A DNA stretch of 64,000 bases from JBALVT01 sp965262875 (GCA_965262875.1 OZ253569.1:1054001-1118000), one strand, 5' to 3'; shown: positions 53,191 to 62,975, counted from the stretch's first letter. Notes: a model not told the origin generated them from the letters alone. Numbers and translations: made by a program.

Positions 53191-54486
53191 ATGAACCCCG
53201 GCATACGTAGAACTCCCGCCCGTTATAATCCATCCGCGGACAATCTTAGAGGCCTGCTCATAATGCGCAGCGTTGCACTTCTGGGCCAAACAGCTGTGAT
53301 GGTGTATGTCTGGGCAAGCGGAAGCGGTGAAATGGAAATTGCCGGCCTGAGTATCTGTATCGGCATATTAGCCCTCATAACGATTGCCAGTCTGTGGCGA
53401 TGCACCAGCTACTGGCCCATAACCGACCCTGAATTCTTCGGCCAGCTACTAATCGACGTCTTGGGCTGGACCAGCCTGATGTATTTCAGTGGAGGCGCCA
53501 ACAATCCCTTCGTGTCCTATTACATCGTCCCGTTAGTAGTATCTGCCGCGGTTTTACCCTGGCGCTATACCTGGTTTGTAACGGGTTCTTCTTTGGCAGC
53601 CTATAGCCTGCTGCTCTATTACTATCTCCCCTTCCCGCTGTTTACCCCTCACGCCAACATGAATATGGGTGATGGGATCAACCTGCATATCCTTGGGATG
53701 TGGTTCAACTTTTTATTTAGTGCCGGACTCATCACCTATTTTGTTGTGCGGATGGCCAGTACACTGCGCGCTCAGGAGCAGGAGGCCGTTGCACGCAAGG
53801 AAGATAGTTTGCGCAATGATCAGATTATGGCTGTCGCCGGACTTGCCGCGGGGACTGCGCATGAGTTTGGTACACCCCTATCGACCATCAGTGTTCTTTT
53901 GGAGGAGTTACTCGCCGACGAAGAAGTCAGTGAAGCGGTAAAGAAGGACTGCTGCGTGATGCAGACTCAACTGGAGCACTGCAAGTCGATTCTGCAGGAT
54001 CTTTCGCGCACGGCGCAGCTAAGCTCAACCCACGAAAAGCAATCTCTACCTTTGCAGGATTGGGTCACCGGCGCACTCAAACGCTGGGCCGTACGCAGAC
54101 CGCAGGTGATCTACACCCTCAGTTGCGCCGGCGATGGCGAATCCCCCTTGGTCGAAATAGACCTCACCCTGACCCAGGCATTGGAAAATTTACTCAATAA
54201 CGCCGCAAACGCCTCTAGCGATCAGGTGGAGGTTGAACTGGGCTGGGCACGCGGCTGGGGGCATATAACGATTGTTGACCATGGACCTGGTGTACCCGCT
54301 GAATTACTACAGAAATTAGGCAAACCTGTAGTACATGCCAGTGATAGCGGCCTGGGGTTGGGTTTACTGCTCAGCCATGCCACTGTGGAGCGCTACGGCG
54401 GGAACATTGAACTTCGCAATGCCCCCGATGGAGGCACAATCGCAACACTCGGCATTCCTCTCCCATTGGCGAGTCAACATTCATGA
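53191..54486 (+). CDS. RegB/PrrB-like redox-sensing histidine kinase
   Basis: From ATG 53191 (MNPGIRRTPARYNPSADNLR) the product has about 431 residues; GGAGG at 53173 is the upstream Shine-Dalgarno. Six transmembrane helices fill the N-terminal half. The quinone-site motif of RegB is present as FSGGANNPFVSYYIVPL (GGxxNPF). The H-box is AAGTAHEFGTPLSTISVLLE, with KKDCCVMQTQLEHCKSIL behind it. That stretch contains cysteines near the redox-active Cys position of the family. N, G1 and G2 boxes are ENLLNNAANA, VDHGPGVP and GLGLGLLLSHA. It should report respiratory or redox state to the RegA-like regulator. Confidence 0.9.
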   Translation: MNPGIRRTPARYNPSADNLRGLLIMRSVALLGQTAVMVYVWASGSGEMEIAGLSICIGILALITIASLWRCTSYWPITDPEFFGQLLIDVLGWTSLMYFSGGANNPFVSYYIVPLVVSAAVLPWRYTWFVTGSSLAAYSLLLYYYLPFPLFTPHANMNMGDGINLHILGMWFNFLFSAGLITYFVVRMASTLRAQEQEAVARKEDSLRNDQIMAVAGLAAGTAHEFGTPLSTISVLLEELLADEEVSEAVKKDCCVMQTQLEHCKSILQDLSRTAQLSSTHEKQSLPLQDWVTGALKRWAVRRPQVIYTLSCAGDGESPLVEIDLTLTQALENLLNNAANASSDQVEVELGWARGWGHITIVDHGPGVPAELLQKLGKPVVHASDSGLGLGLLLSHATVERYGGNIELRNAPDGGTIATLGIPLPLASQHS

Positions 54487-55025
54487 AGACCCCAGGGAAA
54501 CGAATTCTTCTGGTGGACGATGACGTTACTTTTACCGAAGTCATGAGCCGGGGATTCACACGCAGAGGATTCGAGGTAGAAGCGTGCAACAATGCCAAGG
54601 CTGCCGTTTTGGCCTGTCAGCAATGGCAGCCGGATCTGATTCTTCTGGATTTGAATATGCCGGATTCATCAGGCCTGGTAATACTTCCGGGTCTACTGGC
54701 GGCCGCACCAAAAGCTTCGCTGGTCGTGCTGACCGGATACTCCAGTATCGCCACCGCTGTGGAGGCCACCAAAGCCGGTGCGCTGAACTACCTGTGTAAG
54801 CCGGCAACCATTGAAGAAATTCTACGCTGCTTCGGAGGCGAGGATGTTACTCCCTCAACTTCTGAGATTCCCGCTGACCCGCTATCGGTCGATCGACTGG
54901 AGTGGGAACATATACAAAAAGTACTGCAGGACAATGACGGCAATATCTCGGCGGCGGCCCGAGCACTGAACATGCACCGGCGCACCTTGCAGCGCAAACT
55001 GCAAAAGCGGCCGGTACGCCATTAG
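54483..55025 (+). CDS. RegA/PrrA-like response regulator with Fis-type HTH
   Basis: The 180-residue product has a receiver domain with acidic pocket LLVDDDVTF, phospho-Asp in LILLDLNMPDSSGL, Thr/Ser in VVLTGYSS and Lys in NYLCKPATIEE. The short linker is followed by a Fis-like helix-turn-helix, DNDGNISAAARALNMHRRTL and QRKLQKRP, which is the hallmark of RegA/ActR/PrrA/RoxR. The ATG overlaps the kinase stop (ATGA). It converges on lipB with a 4-bp overlap. Confidence 0.92.
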   Translation: MKTPGKRILLVDDDVTFTEVMSRGFTRRGFEVEACNNAKAAVLACQQWQPDLILLDLNMPDSSGLVILPGLLAAAPKASLVVLTGYSSIATAVEATKAGALNYLCKPATIEEILRCFGGEDVTPSTSEIPADPLSVDRLEWEHIQKVLQDNDGNISAAARALNMHRRTLQRKLQKRPVRH

Positions 55026-55639
55026 ACGGACAGCCGCTGAGTAACCAGATCCAACAAACGGCGCCCTATCCCCTCCATATCTACCGATTTCCCGGGCAGA
55101 CACTGAGCCACCGAAGTCACTTCCAGACCTTCAAAGCCACAGGGGTTGATACGCTCGAAGGGCTCCAGGTCCATATCGACATTGAGAGACAAGCCGTGAT
55201 AACTACAGCCCTTGCGGACCCGCAGCCCCAGTGCGGCAATCTTACTGCCATCGACATAGACTCCCGGTGCGTCTGGCCTGCCGCTTGCATCGATAGACAG
55301 CTCCGCTAACACATCCACCAGAGTGCCCTCGATAAGATCAACCAAACCACGCACGCCCAACTGATGGCGGCGCAAATTGACCATGAGATACAACACCCAT
55401 TGACCGGGACCGTGGTAAGTAACTTGTCCACCGCGATCTACCTGAATCACTGGAATATCACCTGGTGCGAGCACGTGTTCAGCCTTCCCCGCCAAACCCT
55501 GAGTGAACACTTTCGGGTGTTGAAGCAACCACAACTCATCGGCCGAGTCTTCGCTGCGAGAATCGGTGAAGTCTTTCATTGCCTGAAGTGTGGGTTCGTA
55601 GGGCACCAGACCCAACTCTTTATGAACGATCTTTCCCAT
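55022..55639 (-). CDS. lipB: Lipoyl(octanoyl) transferase LipB
   Basis: The 205-residue enzyme transfers octanoate from ACP to lipoyl domains. Family sites are DRGGQVTYHGPGQWVLYLMV, GVYVDGSKIAALGLRVRKGC (with the catalytic Lys) and SYHGLSLNVDMDLEPFERIN, then PCGFEGLEVTS. lipA is often the next gene in gammaproteobacteria, but here the regA-like gene faces its end. The upstream neighbour ybeD is 8 bp away on the same strand, so the two are co-transcribed. Confidence 0.95.
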   Translation of the reverse strand: MGKIVHKELGLVPYEPTLQAMKDFTDSRSEDSADELWLLQHPKVFTQGLAGKAEHVLAPGDIPVIQVDRGGQVTYHGPGQWVLYLMVNLRRHQLGVRGLVDLIEGTLVDVLAELSIDASGRPDAPGVYVDGSKIAALGLRVRKGCSYHGLSLNVDMDLEPFERINPCGFEGLEVTSVAQCLPGKSVDMEGIGRRLLDLVTQRLSV

Positions 55640-55647
55640 GACTGTAT

Positions 55648-55917
55648 TCAGATGACCATTTTTACAATACCTGTCGCAAGCAGGCCTTGATGTAGCGCGT
55701 CCAGCTGATTGACGCCAGTGGCTGTAATCGTAATCGTGATGGAGCTGAAGGTTCCTTTCTTACTCACATTGGTGATCGTTGAGTTCCGATCAAAACCAGG
55801 CGCGAATTGTTCGAAAACGGAAAAAATGACCGACTCGAAATCCTCGCCACTGCGACCCAGAACTTTAATCGGATACTCGCAGGGAAACTCTATTTTTGGA
55901 GGGTCGGGTTCCTGCAT
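55648..55917 (-). CDS. ybeD: YbeD/DUF493 family protein
   Basis: The ATG 55917 (MQEPDPPKIEFPCEYPIKVL) gives 89 residues, the family size; the open upstream extension to 56001 is not expected to be used. Conserved parts are PCEYPIKVLGRSGEDFESVI and SKKGTFSSITITITATGVNQ. Proteins of this small ACT-like family sit between dacA and lipB in most gammaproteobacteria and are thought to be regulatory. The order dacA-ybeD-lipB is kept here. Confidence 0.9.
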   Translation of the reverse strand: MQEPDPPKIEFPCEYPIKVLGRSGEDFESVIFSVFEQFAPGFDRNSTITNVSKKGTFSSITITITATGVNQLDALHQGLLATGIVKMVI

Positions 55918-55955
55918 GGGGAGAATCTCCAGCCTCGGAAAAGTGACAGTATAAG

Positions 55956-57116
55956 TTAGCTGGTAAACAGGTCGGCAATGAACATCAGAACCCAATCCCA
56001 CAGACGCGCAAAGAAGCCACCGGGCTCGACGGCTTCCAGTGCCACTAAGGGAGACTCATAGACGATCTCTCCATCGAGGCTCATCACCACTCGCCCCAGC
56101 TTGTCTCCCAGGGCAATAGGAGCACTAATGGTCTCATCCACTTCGATTGAGGTATCCAGGTTTTTCTTTTTGCCACGCGGGAGGGTTAAAACAACATCGT
56201 CCATCAATCCAACTGAGACATAGTCCTGCTGACCTTTCCAAATGCGCGGTTTTGCCAGTTCCTTCATGCCCTCTTGCAAGGTTGCTGTCTCAAAAAACCG
56301 GAAGCCATAGTTGAGCAAACTTCGGGTTTCGTTTTTCCGCGCATTGGTGCTGGAGGTTCCAAGCACTACCGAAATAAGACGCATTCCACGACGCTCGGCA
56401 GAAGCCACCAGGCAGTAGCCCGCCTCTTTGGTGTAACCTGTTTTCAATCCATCCACCGATGCATCTTCGGCCATCAGTGTGTTGCGGTTGTACTGGCGTA
56501 TATTGTTGTAGGTAAACTCAGATTCCTTGTAGAGCTCATACTCTTCCGGGAATCTGGAGATCAGTGCCTGGGCAAGGGTCGCCAGATCCCGCGCCGTCGT
56601 CAGATGATCCGGTGCCGGCAGACCGTGTGAATTAACGAAATAACTGTCGACCATGCCCAAAGCCTCGGCATAACCGTTCATCATATCCGCAAAGGCAGAT
56701 TCATTGCCCGCAAGATGTTCGGCAACTGCGACCGTCGAATCATTGCCCGAAGAAACCACAATTCCGCGATGCAGGTCCGCGATAGAGACATCTTTGCCCG
56801 GCTCTATCCACATTAACGAAGAGCCATTAAAAACCGGATTTTGAGACCAGGCATTCTCGCTCACCACCACCATATCGTCTGCAGCGACACGCCCTGATGC
56901 GATTTCCGCCGTCAGCACGTAACTGGTCATAAGCTTCGTTAGGCTGGCCGGAGGCAGGGGTAGATCAGCGTTCTCCTCCACCAGGACCTCACCACTGTCG
57001 GCATCGATCAAAATGTAGGATTTAGCTGCGACCTGGGGCGGTGAAGGCACAATGCTTACGGCCTGTGTACCGGCTGCACACATCATCAATATTAGAGCTA
57101 GGGAAAAGCGTGTCAT
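55956..57116 (-). CDS. dacA: D-alanyl-D-alanine carboxypeptidase (PBP5/6 family)
   Basis: The 386-residue periplasmic enzyme trims the terminal D-Ala of pentapeptides. It has a signal peptide (LALILMMCAAGTQA) and the motifs SxxK in PPASLTKLMTSYV, SxN in VVSSGNDSTVAVAE and KTG in DGLKTGYTKEAGY. The PBP5-type C-terminal domain (GMKELAKPRIWKGQQDYV) is followed by an amphipathic membrane anchor near FARLWDWVLMFIADLF. It is the second gene of the envelope block read leftwards from rlpA. Confidence 0.95.
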   Translation of the reverse strand: MTRFSLALILMMCAAGTQAVSIVPSPPQVAAKSYILIDADSGEVLVEENADLPLPPASLTKLMTSYVLTAEIASGRVAADDMVVVSENAWSQNPVFNGSSLMWIEPGKDVSIADLHRGIVVSSGNDSTVAVAEHLAGNESAFADMMNGYAEALGMVDSYFVNSHGLPAPDHLTTARDLATLAQALISRFPEEYELYKESEFTYNNIRQYNRNTLMAEDASVDGLKTGYTKEAGYCLVASAERRGMRLISVVLGTSSTNARKNETRSLLNYGFRFFETATLQEGMKELAKPRIWKGQQDYVSVGLMDDVVLTLPRGKKKNLDTSIEVDETISAPIALGDKLGRVVMSLDGEIVYESPLVALEAVEPGGFFARLWDWVLMFIADLFTS

Positions 57117-57242
57117 AAATTCAGGAACCAGTTGTCATAAATCGATGGAGAAAGGGTCCAGATGTTAACCCATGGCTCCCTACAGCGAAAGAATTCAAGC
57201 CCTAACTTTCATCTTCCAAAGTTACACTTTGTGCTGGGATTT

Positions 57243-58046
57243 TCAGGGAATGGGCTGCCCGGGGGCATAACCTAATGCTACTAACTGACGTCGAACCCGC
57301 CCCATGGTATCGCTATCTGCCACCGGCCCAACGCGAACCCGATACAGCAAGTTTTTCCCCGCCAACACCGGGCTCACGAACACGGGGGTTGCCAATACAG
57401 CGGCCAACCTTCCCTGTAACTCTATTGCGGAAGTCTCCACGCCAAAGGCCCCTACTTGCAAAAAGCGGTAGTCACCTCCCAGTGAACCGCGCCTGTCATC
57501 AACACCCGATACAGTGACAATTTCGACTTCTACCTCAGCTGTTCCACTGGCCATATAACCTAATTTCACAGCGCCGGCATAGGAAAGGTCGATGACTCTG
57601 TCGGGGTGAAATGGACCCCTATCGTTTACCCGAACGACAATACTGCGGCCATTGTCCAGGTTGGTTACGCGCACATAACTCGGTATAGGGAGAGTCTTAT
57701 GGGCTGCGGTGGCGCTGTAGAGATTGTAAATTTCGCCGTTGGCGGTCTTGTGACCTTGAAATTTGGCGCCATACCAGGAGGCGGTACCACGCTCCTTGTA
57801 AGAACTTGCGTCCTGCAAGACATGGTAGCTTACCCCTCGAACACGGTAGGGACTGCTATTGCCAGCGCTGGTAATCGGGTCTGCAACGGGTATGGCATCC
57901 GCAACATCGTCCGGCCCGATCGCATGCAAAGGCGCACTATCATGACGAACTGTGTATGGCCCGGACGGTGACCAACTGCAGCCAACCACCCAAAGCGCGA
58001 ACAGGATAAGGTGTGTATTGCGCAGCTTTTGCAATCGGCGCTCCAT
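57243..58046 (-). CDS. rlpA: RlpA lipoprotein (septal ring lytic transglycosylase) with SPOR domain
   Basis: The 267-residue product is a lipoprotein with the lipobox VVGC near residue 23. The double-psi beta-barrel domain holds GTASWYGAKFQGHKTANGEI and VVRVNDRGPFHPDRVIDLSY, with the conserved Asp of RlpA. The C-terminal SPOR domain (YRFLQVGAFGVETSAIELQG, LLYRVRVGPV) binds denuded septal peptidoglycan. The ATG overlaps the mltB stop by one base. It is a standard member of the rod-shape gene block. Confidence 0.94.
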   Translation of the reverse strand: MERRLQKLRNTHLILFALWVVGCSWSPSGPYTVRHDSAPLHAIGPDDVADAIPVADPITSAGNSSPYRVRGVSYHVLQDASSYKERGTASWYGAKFQGHKTANGEIYNLYSATAAHKTLPIPSYVRVTNLDNGRSIVVRVNDRGPFHPDRVIDLSYAGAVKLGYMASGTAEVEVEIVTVSGVDDRRGSLGGDYRFLQVGAFGVETSAIELQGRLAAVLATPVFVSPVLAGKNLLYRVRVGPVADSDTMGRVRRQLVALGYAPGQPIP

Positions 58047-59041
58047 TACTGAGGAAATTTCTCCGCTAGTCTCTCACTCAACTGATGAACACTCATAGCG
58101 TACATCGCACTGTGGTTGTACCGAGTAATCACGTAAAAGTTGTGCAGCCCCAACCAATACTCGTAACCGCCTTCGAGTTCAAATTTCATAGCGGTGGCTA
58201 GCTCACTACCGGGACGCTCGTGCTCGCTCGTAATACCCGCCAGGGAAAACTCGGCAATATTATTCTTTGGTTTCAGATCGGCTCTACTTTGCACAAACCA
58301 CTCATCTGCAACGGCCTCGCCCGCCTGCGCCGGCACTACGACCGTCTCCCCAGAACGCCATCCGTGCTTTTTGAAATAGTTGGCGACACTGCCGATAGCG
58401 TCCACCGGGTTGTTCCAGATATCGATCAGGCCATCGCCGTCAAAATCTATCGCATAGCTGCGGTAACTGCCGGGCATAAACTGGCCGTAACCCATCGCAC
58501 CGGCGTAGGAGCCCTTAAAAGCCAGAGGGTCAAGACCCTGGTCGCGCGTGAGCATCAGGAAGTTTTTGAGTTCCTTGGTGAAAAAAGTAGAGCGCCTGGG
58601 GTAATCGAAGGCCAAAGTGGACAGGGCATCTATCACTCGGTAGCTGCCAGCGTTTCGACCGTAATAAGTCTCGACACCGATGATGGAAACAATCACCTGG
58701 GCTGGAACACCCAATTCCCGCTCCGCGCGCAGTAGGGTGTCGCGATGCTCGATGTAAAACTCCACCCCCTGCACTTCACGTTTTTCGTTGAGAAATATCG
58801 CCCGGTACTCATACCAGGCTTTGGTTTTTTCGGCCGGCCTGGCGATCGCTTCGAGAATAGTGTCTTTGCGTTCGGCAGCCGCAAACAGGGCGAGCAATTC
58901 CTCGCGCTCAAAATCGTGCTCTTGCACCATTTCTTCGATCACTGCGGCAGCAGCCGGGTTTCCTGCGTAATTGGGGTCCGAACACGCCATTGCCGACCAA
59001 AAAGCTGTCGCAATCAGCATTACCTTGAAAATTACCGCCAT
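58046..59041 (-). CDS. mltB: Membrane-bound lytic transglycosylase B (MltB)
   Basis: The 331-residue product belongs to the SLT_2 family. Its signal ends SAMAC (probable lipobox, Cys about residue 20). The catalytic Glu is in SIIGVETYYGRNAGSYRVID, followed by LAFDYPRRSTFFTKELKNFL, GAMGYGQFMPGSYRSYAIDF and DGDGLIDIWNNPVDAIGSVA, the EF-hand-like calcium loop. It cleaves glycan strands to 1,6-anhydromuropeptides. It is flanked by rodA (60 bp upstream) and rlpA. Confidence 0.94.
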   Translation of the reverse strand: MAVIFKVMLIATAFWSAMACSDPNYAGNPAAAAVIEEMVQEHDFEREELLALFAAAERKDTILEAIARPAEKTKAWYEYRAIFLNEKREVQGVEFYIEHRDTLLRAERELGVPAQVIVSIIGVETYYGRNAGSYRVIDALSTLAFDYPRRSTFFTKELKNFLMLTRDQGLDPLAFKGSYAGAMGYGQFMPGSYRSYAIDFDGDGLIDIWNNPVDAIGSVANYFKKHGWRSGETVVVPAQAGEAVADEWFVQSRADLKPKNNIAEFSLAGITSEHERPGSELATAMKFELEGGYEYWLGLHNFYVITRYNHSAMYAMSVHQLSERLAEKFPQ

Positions 59042-59101
59042 GATTTGAATCTCGTTGTTTTAGAAACTATGCTGGATGAGAAAAGCGCTGTGCTGATTGG
59101 T

Positions 59102-60241
59102 TCAACGCAACACCATTCTATTTTCGGTACTGATCGCCATGAGAATTCCAAAACCAGCCATCAGGGTAACTACCGAGGTACCCCCGGCGCTCACCAACGG
59201 AAGGGGAACCCCCACCACGGGCAGCAATCCTGCAACCATACCCATGTTAACAAAGATATAAACGAAAAAGGTGAGTGTTAGACTGCCCGCCATCATTCTA
59301 CCGAAACTGGTTTGGGCATGGATGCCTATCCAAAAACCGCGCAGCAATATCAACAGGTAAATGGCGACCAACACCAACACACCGCGAAGACCAAACTCCT
59401 CGGCAAGAACCGCGATAATGAAATCGGTGTGACTCTCCGGCAGAAAGTCCAACTGTGACTGGGTGCCATTGAGCCAACCCTTGCCCTCCCAACCCCCGGA
59501 ACCGATGGCCGTCTTGGATTGTATGATATTCCAGCCCGCGCCCAATTTGTCACTCTCGGGGTTAAACATCGTCAAAATTCGCTGCTTCTGGTAATCCTTG
59601 AGGACAAACTGCCATACCGGCCAGGCCGAGGCTACGGACACCACCACTGCACCGACAATATAGCGCCAGCCAATTCCTGCCATGAACAACACGAAAATAC
59701 CACTGGCAGCGATAAGTAAGGCCGTACCCAGATCGGGTTGCCTAAGAATCAATACAGCGGGTAATCCCAAAATCATAAGAGAACCAATAACATACTTAAA
59801 TCGTGGCGGGAGTATTCGTTCTGCCAAATACCAGGCCAGCGTTAAAGGGACAACGAGTTTCATAATCTCGGCGGGCTGGAATCGAAACCCCGCAATCTCC
59901 AACCAGCGCTGTGCACCTTTGGCTCCCACACCTACGTAAAGCACCGCCACCAAGGATAAAACGCCCGCTGCATACAACCATGGCGCCCAGCGTTCATAGC
60001 GCTGCAGTTGGATCTGGGCCGCGAAGATCATGAGAACATAGGCCACAAGAAAATATCGACCCTGCCGCACTACCGCTGACATTTGCTGTCCTGAAGCACT
60101 ATAAAGAACAAACAACCCAAAGCCGGTCAGCACCATAAGTAATATCAGCAACGGCAGATCGATATGAAATCGCATTGCCGCGCTGGGACGTCTCGCCAGG
60201 TCGGCAGAACCGGGTGGAAGCTGGCGTACGTAATCGCCCAC
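59102..60241 (-). CDS. rodA: Rod-shape determining SEDS glycosyltransferase RodA
   Basis: The 379-residue polytopic protein has the SEDS pattern: RWLEIAGFRFQPAEIMKLVV, QPDLGTALLIAASGIFVLFM, ILTMFNPESDKLGAGWNIIQ and the SEDS loop SHTDFIIAVLAEEFGLRGVL. The end GVPLPLVSAGGTSVVTLMAG is diagnostic. It polymerises lipid II together with PBP2. The start is GTG 60241, overlapping the PBP2 stop by one base. Confidence 0.95.
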   Translation of the reverse strand: MGDYVRQLPPGSADLARRPSAAMRFHIDLPLLILLMVLTGFGLFVLYSASGQQMSAVVRQGRYFLVAYVLMIFAAQIQLQRYERWAPWLYAAGVLSLVAVLYVGVGAKGAQRWLEIAGFRFQPAEIMKLVVPLTLAWYLAERILPPRFKYVIGSLMILGLPAVLILRQPDLGTALLIAASGIFVLFMAGIGWRYIVGAVVVSVASAWPVWQFVLKDYQKQRILTMFNPESDKLGAGWNIIQSKTAIGSGGWEGKGWLNGTQSQLDFLPESHTDFIIAVLAEEFGLRGVLVLVAIYLLILLRGFWIGIHAQTSFGRMMAGSLTLTFFVYIFVNMGMVAGLLPVVGVPLPLVSAGGTSVVTLMAGFGILMAISTENRMVLR

Positions 60242-62082
60242 TAACCCGACTCCCCGAGAAGCCAGGTATCGATAACCTTTCGCGCAATGGGGGACGCGGC
60301 TGAGCTACCACCACCGTTTTCAACAATAATAGCGACGGCAATAGTCGGTGCCTCCATGGGTGCAAAAGCGATGAACAAGCCGTGGTGGCGGTTGCGCTCT
60401 GACACTTCATCCTCGTTGTAGACCGCGTTTTGAGCGATACCAATCACCTGAGCGGTGCCGGTCTTACCGGCCATCGTGTACTCAATACCTTTGGACAAGG
60501 TTTTGGCGGTACCTCGTTCGCCATGCACTACCTCACGCATGCCATCATAGACGGCGTCCCAATGCTCGGGGCGGGCCTCGGCAGAGGGTAATTTTGTCGG
60601 TTTTATTTCCTCGCCATCAATCTCTTTCAAAAATTGGGGAGTTCGTCGCTCTCCACGACTGGCGAGGACGGCGGTGGCAACTGCTAGCTGCAACGGAGTG
60701 GTCAACATATAACCCTGACCAATTCCTGCACTGAGAGTTTCGCCGGGATACCACACAGTTGCACGGGCCTCTCGCTTCCAGCGCGTCGAAGGCAATACAC
60801 CGGGGCGCTCACTGGTCGTGTCAATCAAAGTGCGCGAACCCAGACCATAGGGTTTTAGCTGCTCGTGCATTCCATCAATGGTTAAACGTCGGGCCAGGTC
60901 GTAAAAATACACGTCGCAGGATTCCGAGATCGCCATTTTCATGTCGACCTCGGGCGCATGACCGGTTCCTCTGACTCTCAGTATCCAATCGCGATAGCGC
61001 CGGGAGTCACCCGGAAGTCGATACCAGCCGGGATCGGGCACCGTGGTTTCGGGAGTGACCAACCCGGTCTCCAGGCCCGCCATGGCCATCATGGGTTTAA
61101 TCGTCGATCCGGGCGGATACTGGCCCTGCACAGCTCGATTAAAAAGCGGCACGTCCGGAGAATCACGAAGCGTATTGTAATTGAGCGAGCTAATGCCATT
61201 AACAAATAAATTGGTATCGAAACCCGGATTGGAAACAAGCGCCAACACCCCTCCAGTTTTTGGATCTATCGCAACGACAGCACCGCGGCGGCCATCCAGA
61301 GCATCGTAAGCCGCCTGTTGTATACGCGAATCCAAATGTAAAACCAGATCGCTTCCCGGAATTGGGCTATGACTTTCCAAAACCCGTAGAACCCGGCCAT
61401 GGGCGTTGGTCTCTACATTTTGGTAGCCGACCGTTCCATGCAGCGTATCTTCATAGTATTTTTCCACGCCAACCTTGCCGATATGAAATGTTCCGCGATA
61501 ATTCACTTCATCGAGGTCGTATGCTTCGTTCTCACTGATTCTTCCCACATACCCCAGGGCATGAGAAAACAATTCACCGCGCGGGTAATACCGCATCAGC
61601 TGGGCGTCAACTACAACACCCGGCAGGCGATACCGATTGACCGCTAAGCGAGCGCGCTCCTCTTCTGTCAGGCGAAAACGCAATGGCACCGCCTCATAGG
61701 GGCGGCGTCTGTTCAACTTTTTGTGAAAGTTATCCAGGTCGCGCTCGGTGATGGGTACCATTTCCTGCAGCTGTGCAAGCGTTTCGTCGAGGTCGGGCAC
61801 ACGTTCGCGAACAATAGACAATATATGGCTTGGCCGATTGTCAGCAAGCAACACGCCGTTGCGGTCATAAATCAACCCGCGTTTGGGGGGCAGCGGCTGC
61901 AACTGCACCCTGTTGCGATCGGACTCTGTACGGTATATCTCATACTCGGTAATCTGTAGTGAAAAATATCGCGTAACGAGAATTGCCAGTAAGCCCGACA
62001 CCACCAAAATTGCAGTGATAGTGCGAGCACCGTAGATGCGCGATTCTCGGTAGGGATCCTTTAAATGGATTTGATTGAGCAT
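60241..62082 (-). CDS. mrdA: Penicillin-binding protein 2 (elongasome transpeptidase)
   Basis: The 613-residue product has one N-terminal transmembrane helix (ITAILVVSGLLAILVTRYFS), the pedestal domain (PPKRGLIYDRNGVLLADNRP) and the transpeptidase domain. Active-site motifs are SxxK in PPGSTIKPMMAMAG, SxN-type in AISESCDVYFYDLARR and KTGT in MAGKTGTAQVIGIA. It cross-links side-wall peptidoglycan as partner of RodA. rlmH lies 34 bp upstream on the same strand. Confidence 0.96.
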   Translation of the reverse strand: MLNQIHLKDPYRESRIYGARTITAILVVSGLLAILVTRYFSLQITEYEIYRTESDRNRVQLQPLPPKRGLIYDRNGVLLADNRPSHILSIVRERVPDLDETLAQLQEMVPITERDLDNFHKKLNRRRPYEAVPLRFRLTEEERARLAVNRYRLPGVVVDAQLMRYYPRGELFSHALGYVGRISENEAYDLDEVNYRGTFHIGKVGVEKYYEDTLHGTVGYQNVETNAHGRVLRVLESHSPIPGSDLVLHLDSRIQQAAYDALDGRRGAVVAIDPKTGGVLALVSNPGFDTNLFVNGISSLNYNTLRDSPDVPLFNRAVQGQYPPGSTIKPMMAMAGLETGLVTPETTVPDPGWYRLPGDSRRYRDWILRVRGTGHAPEVDMKMAISESCDVYFYDLARRLTIDGMHEQLKPYGLGSRTLIDTTSERPGVLPSTRWKREARATVWYPGETLSAGIGQGYMLTTPLQLAVATAVLASRGERRTPQFLKEIDGEEIKPTKLPSAEARPEHWDAVYDGMREVVHGERGTAKTLSKGIEYTMAGKTGTAQVIGIAQNAVYNEDEVSERNRHHGLFIAFAPMEAPTIAVAIIVENGGGSSAASPIARKVIDTWLLGESG

Positions 62083-62116
62083 TTAGGCGTTTTCGATCCG
62101 CATGAGCGTCGGCTAC

Positions 62117-62587
62117 TTACTCGCGATGATACGGGTGGTTGGCGGTAATTGTCCAAGCCCGATACAGTTGCTCTGCCAGTATTACCCGAACCAGTGGGTG
62201 AGGTAATGTCAATTCACTCAAAGACCAGCGCTGGCTCGCTCGTTCAAGAACGGGAGCCGACAAGCCATCCGGACCACCTATTAAAAGCGTGTAGTTGTCA
62301 CCCGACATCTTCCAATTCGTCAGCTGGCCAGCGAGTTGCTCCGTAGTCCAGCTCTTGCCTTTGACATCAAGTGCAATGACGGCATCCCCTGCGGGAATTG
62401 CTTTCAGTATTTTCTCGCCTTCGGCCAGCCTTAACATCCCGGGGGTTGTGTCTTTGCCTCTCCTAACCAATGAAATCTCTCGCCACTGCATTTTCAGTTC
62501 TCGAGGCATTCTACGTTCGTACTCTCCGACTCCCTCTTTCACCCAGGCGGGCATTTTTCCGCCTACAGCGATAATGCTTAACCGCAT
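62117..62587 (-). CDS. rlmH: 23S rRNA (pseudouridine(1915)-N(3))-methyltransferase RlmH
   Basis: The 156-residue SPOUT methyltransferase methylates pseudouridine in helix 69. The conserved ends are MRLSIIAVGGKMPAWVKEGV and EYERRMPRE at the N-terminus, the SAM-knot loops LIGGPDGLSAPVLERA and SELTLPHPLVRVILAEQLYR, and the end AWTITANHPYHRE. Its start overlaps the rsfS stop by one base, as in the usual operon. Confidence 0.96.
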   Translation of the reverse strand: MRLSIIAVGGKMPAWVKEGVGEYERRMPRELKMQWREISLVRRGKDTTPGMLRLAEGEKILKAIPAGDAVIALDVKGKSWTTEQLAGQLTNWKMSGDNYTLLIGGPDGLSAPVLERASQRWSLSELTLPHPLVRVILAEQLYRAWTITANHPYHRE

Positions 62588-62922
62588 TAACTGTTGGGTT
62601 CCGGATTTACCCAGAGGCGCTCGAGGTCATAAAAATCTCGGGTAGCCGGCTGCATGACGTGAACCACGACATCGCCAAAATCAACTAACACCCACTCTCC
62701 AGCATCGCCGCCCTCTACACCGATTGGGTGCATACCGAGCTTTTTCGCTTCGACACCAACGTTGCTGGCTAGAGATTTGACATGGCGGCTTGAAGTTCCA
62801 CTGGTGACAATCATGTGATCCATGACATCGGTCAATGCAGACACATCAATGCTTACCGTGTTGACTGCCTTGAGATCTTCAAGGGCGTCGATGACCAATT
62901 TTTTGAGCGCCTCAGCTTCCAT
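62587..62922 (-). CDS. rsfS: Ribosomal silencing factor RsfS
   Basis: The 111-residue product binds ribosomal protein L14 and blocks subunit joining in stationary phase. Typical parts are VIDALEDLKAVNTVSIDVSA, MDHMIVTSGTSSRHVKSLAS and GGDAGEWVLVDFGDVVVHVM. It ends with FYDLERLWVNPEPN. It lies between nadD (53 bp upstream) and rlmH. Confidence 0.95.
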   Translation of the reverse strand: MEAEALKKLVIDALEDLKAVNTVSIDVSALTDVMDHMIVTSGTSSRHVKSLASNVGVEAKKLGMHPIGVEGGDAGEWVLVDFGDVVVHVMQPATRDFYDLERLWVNPEPNS

Positions 62923-62975
62923 AGGGGCCGCGCGCTTGAGTCGGAATAACTACTTGCTTCATATGTTCCTCAGTT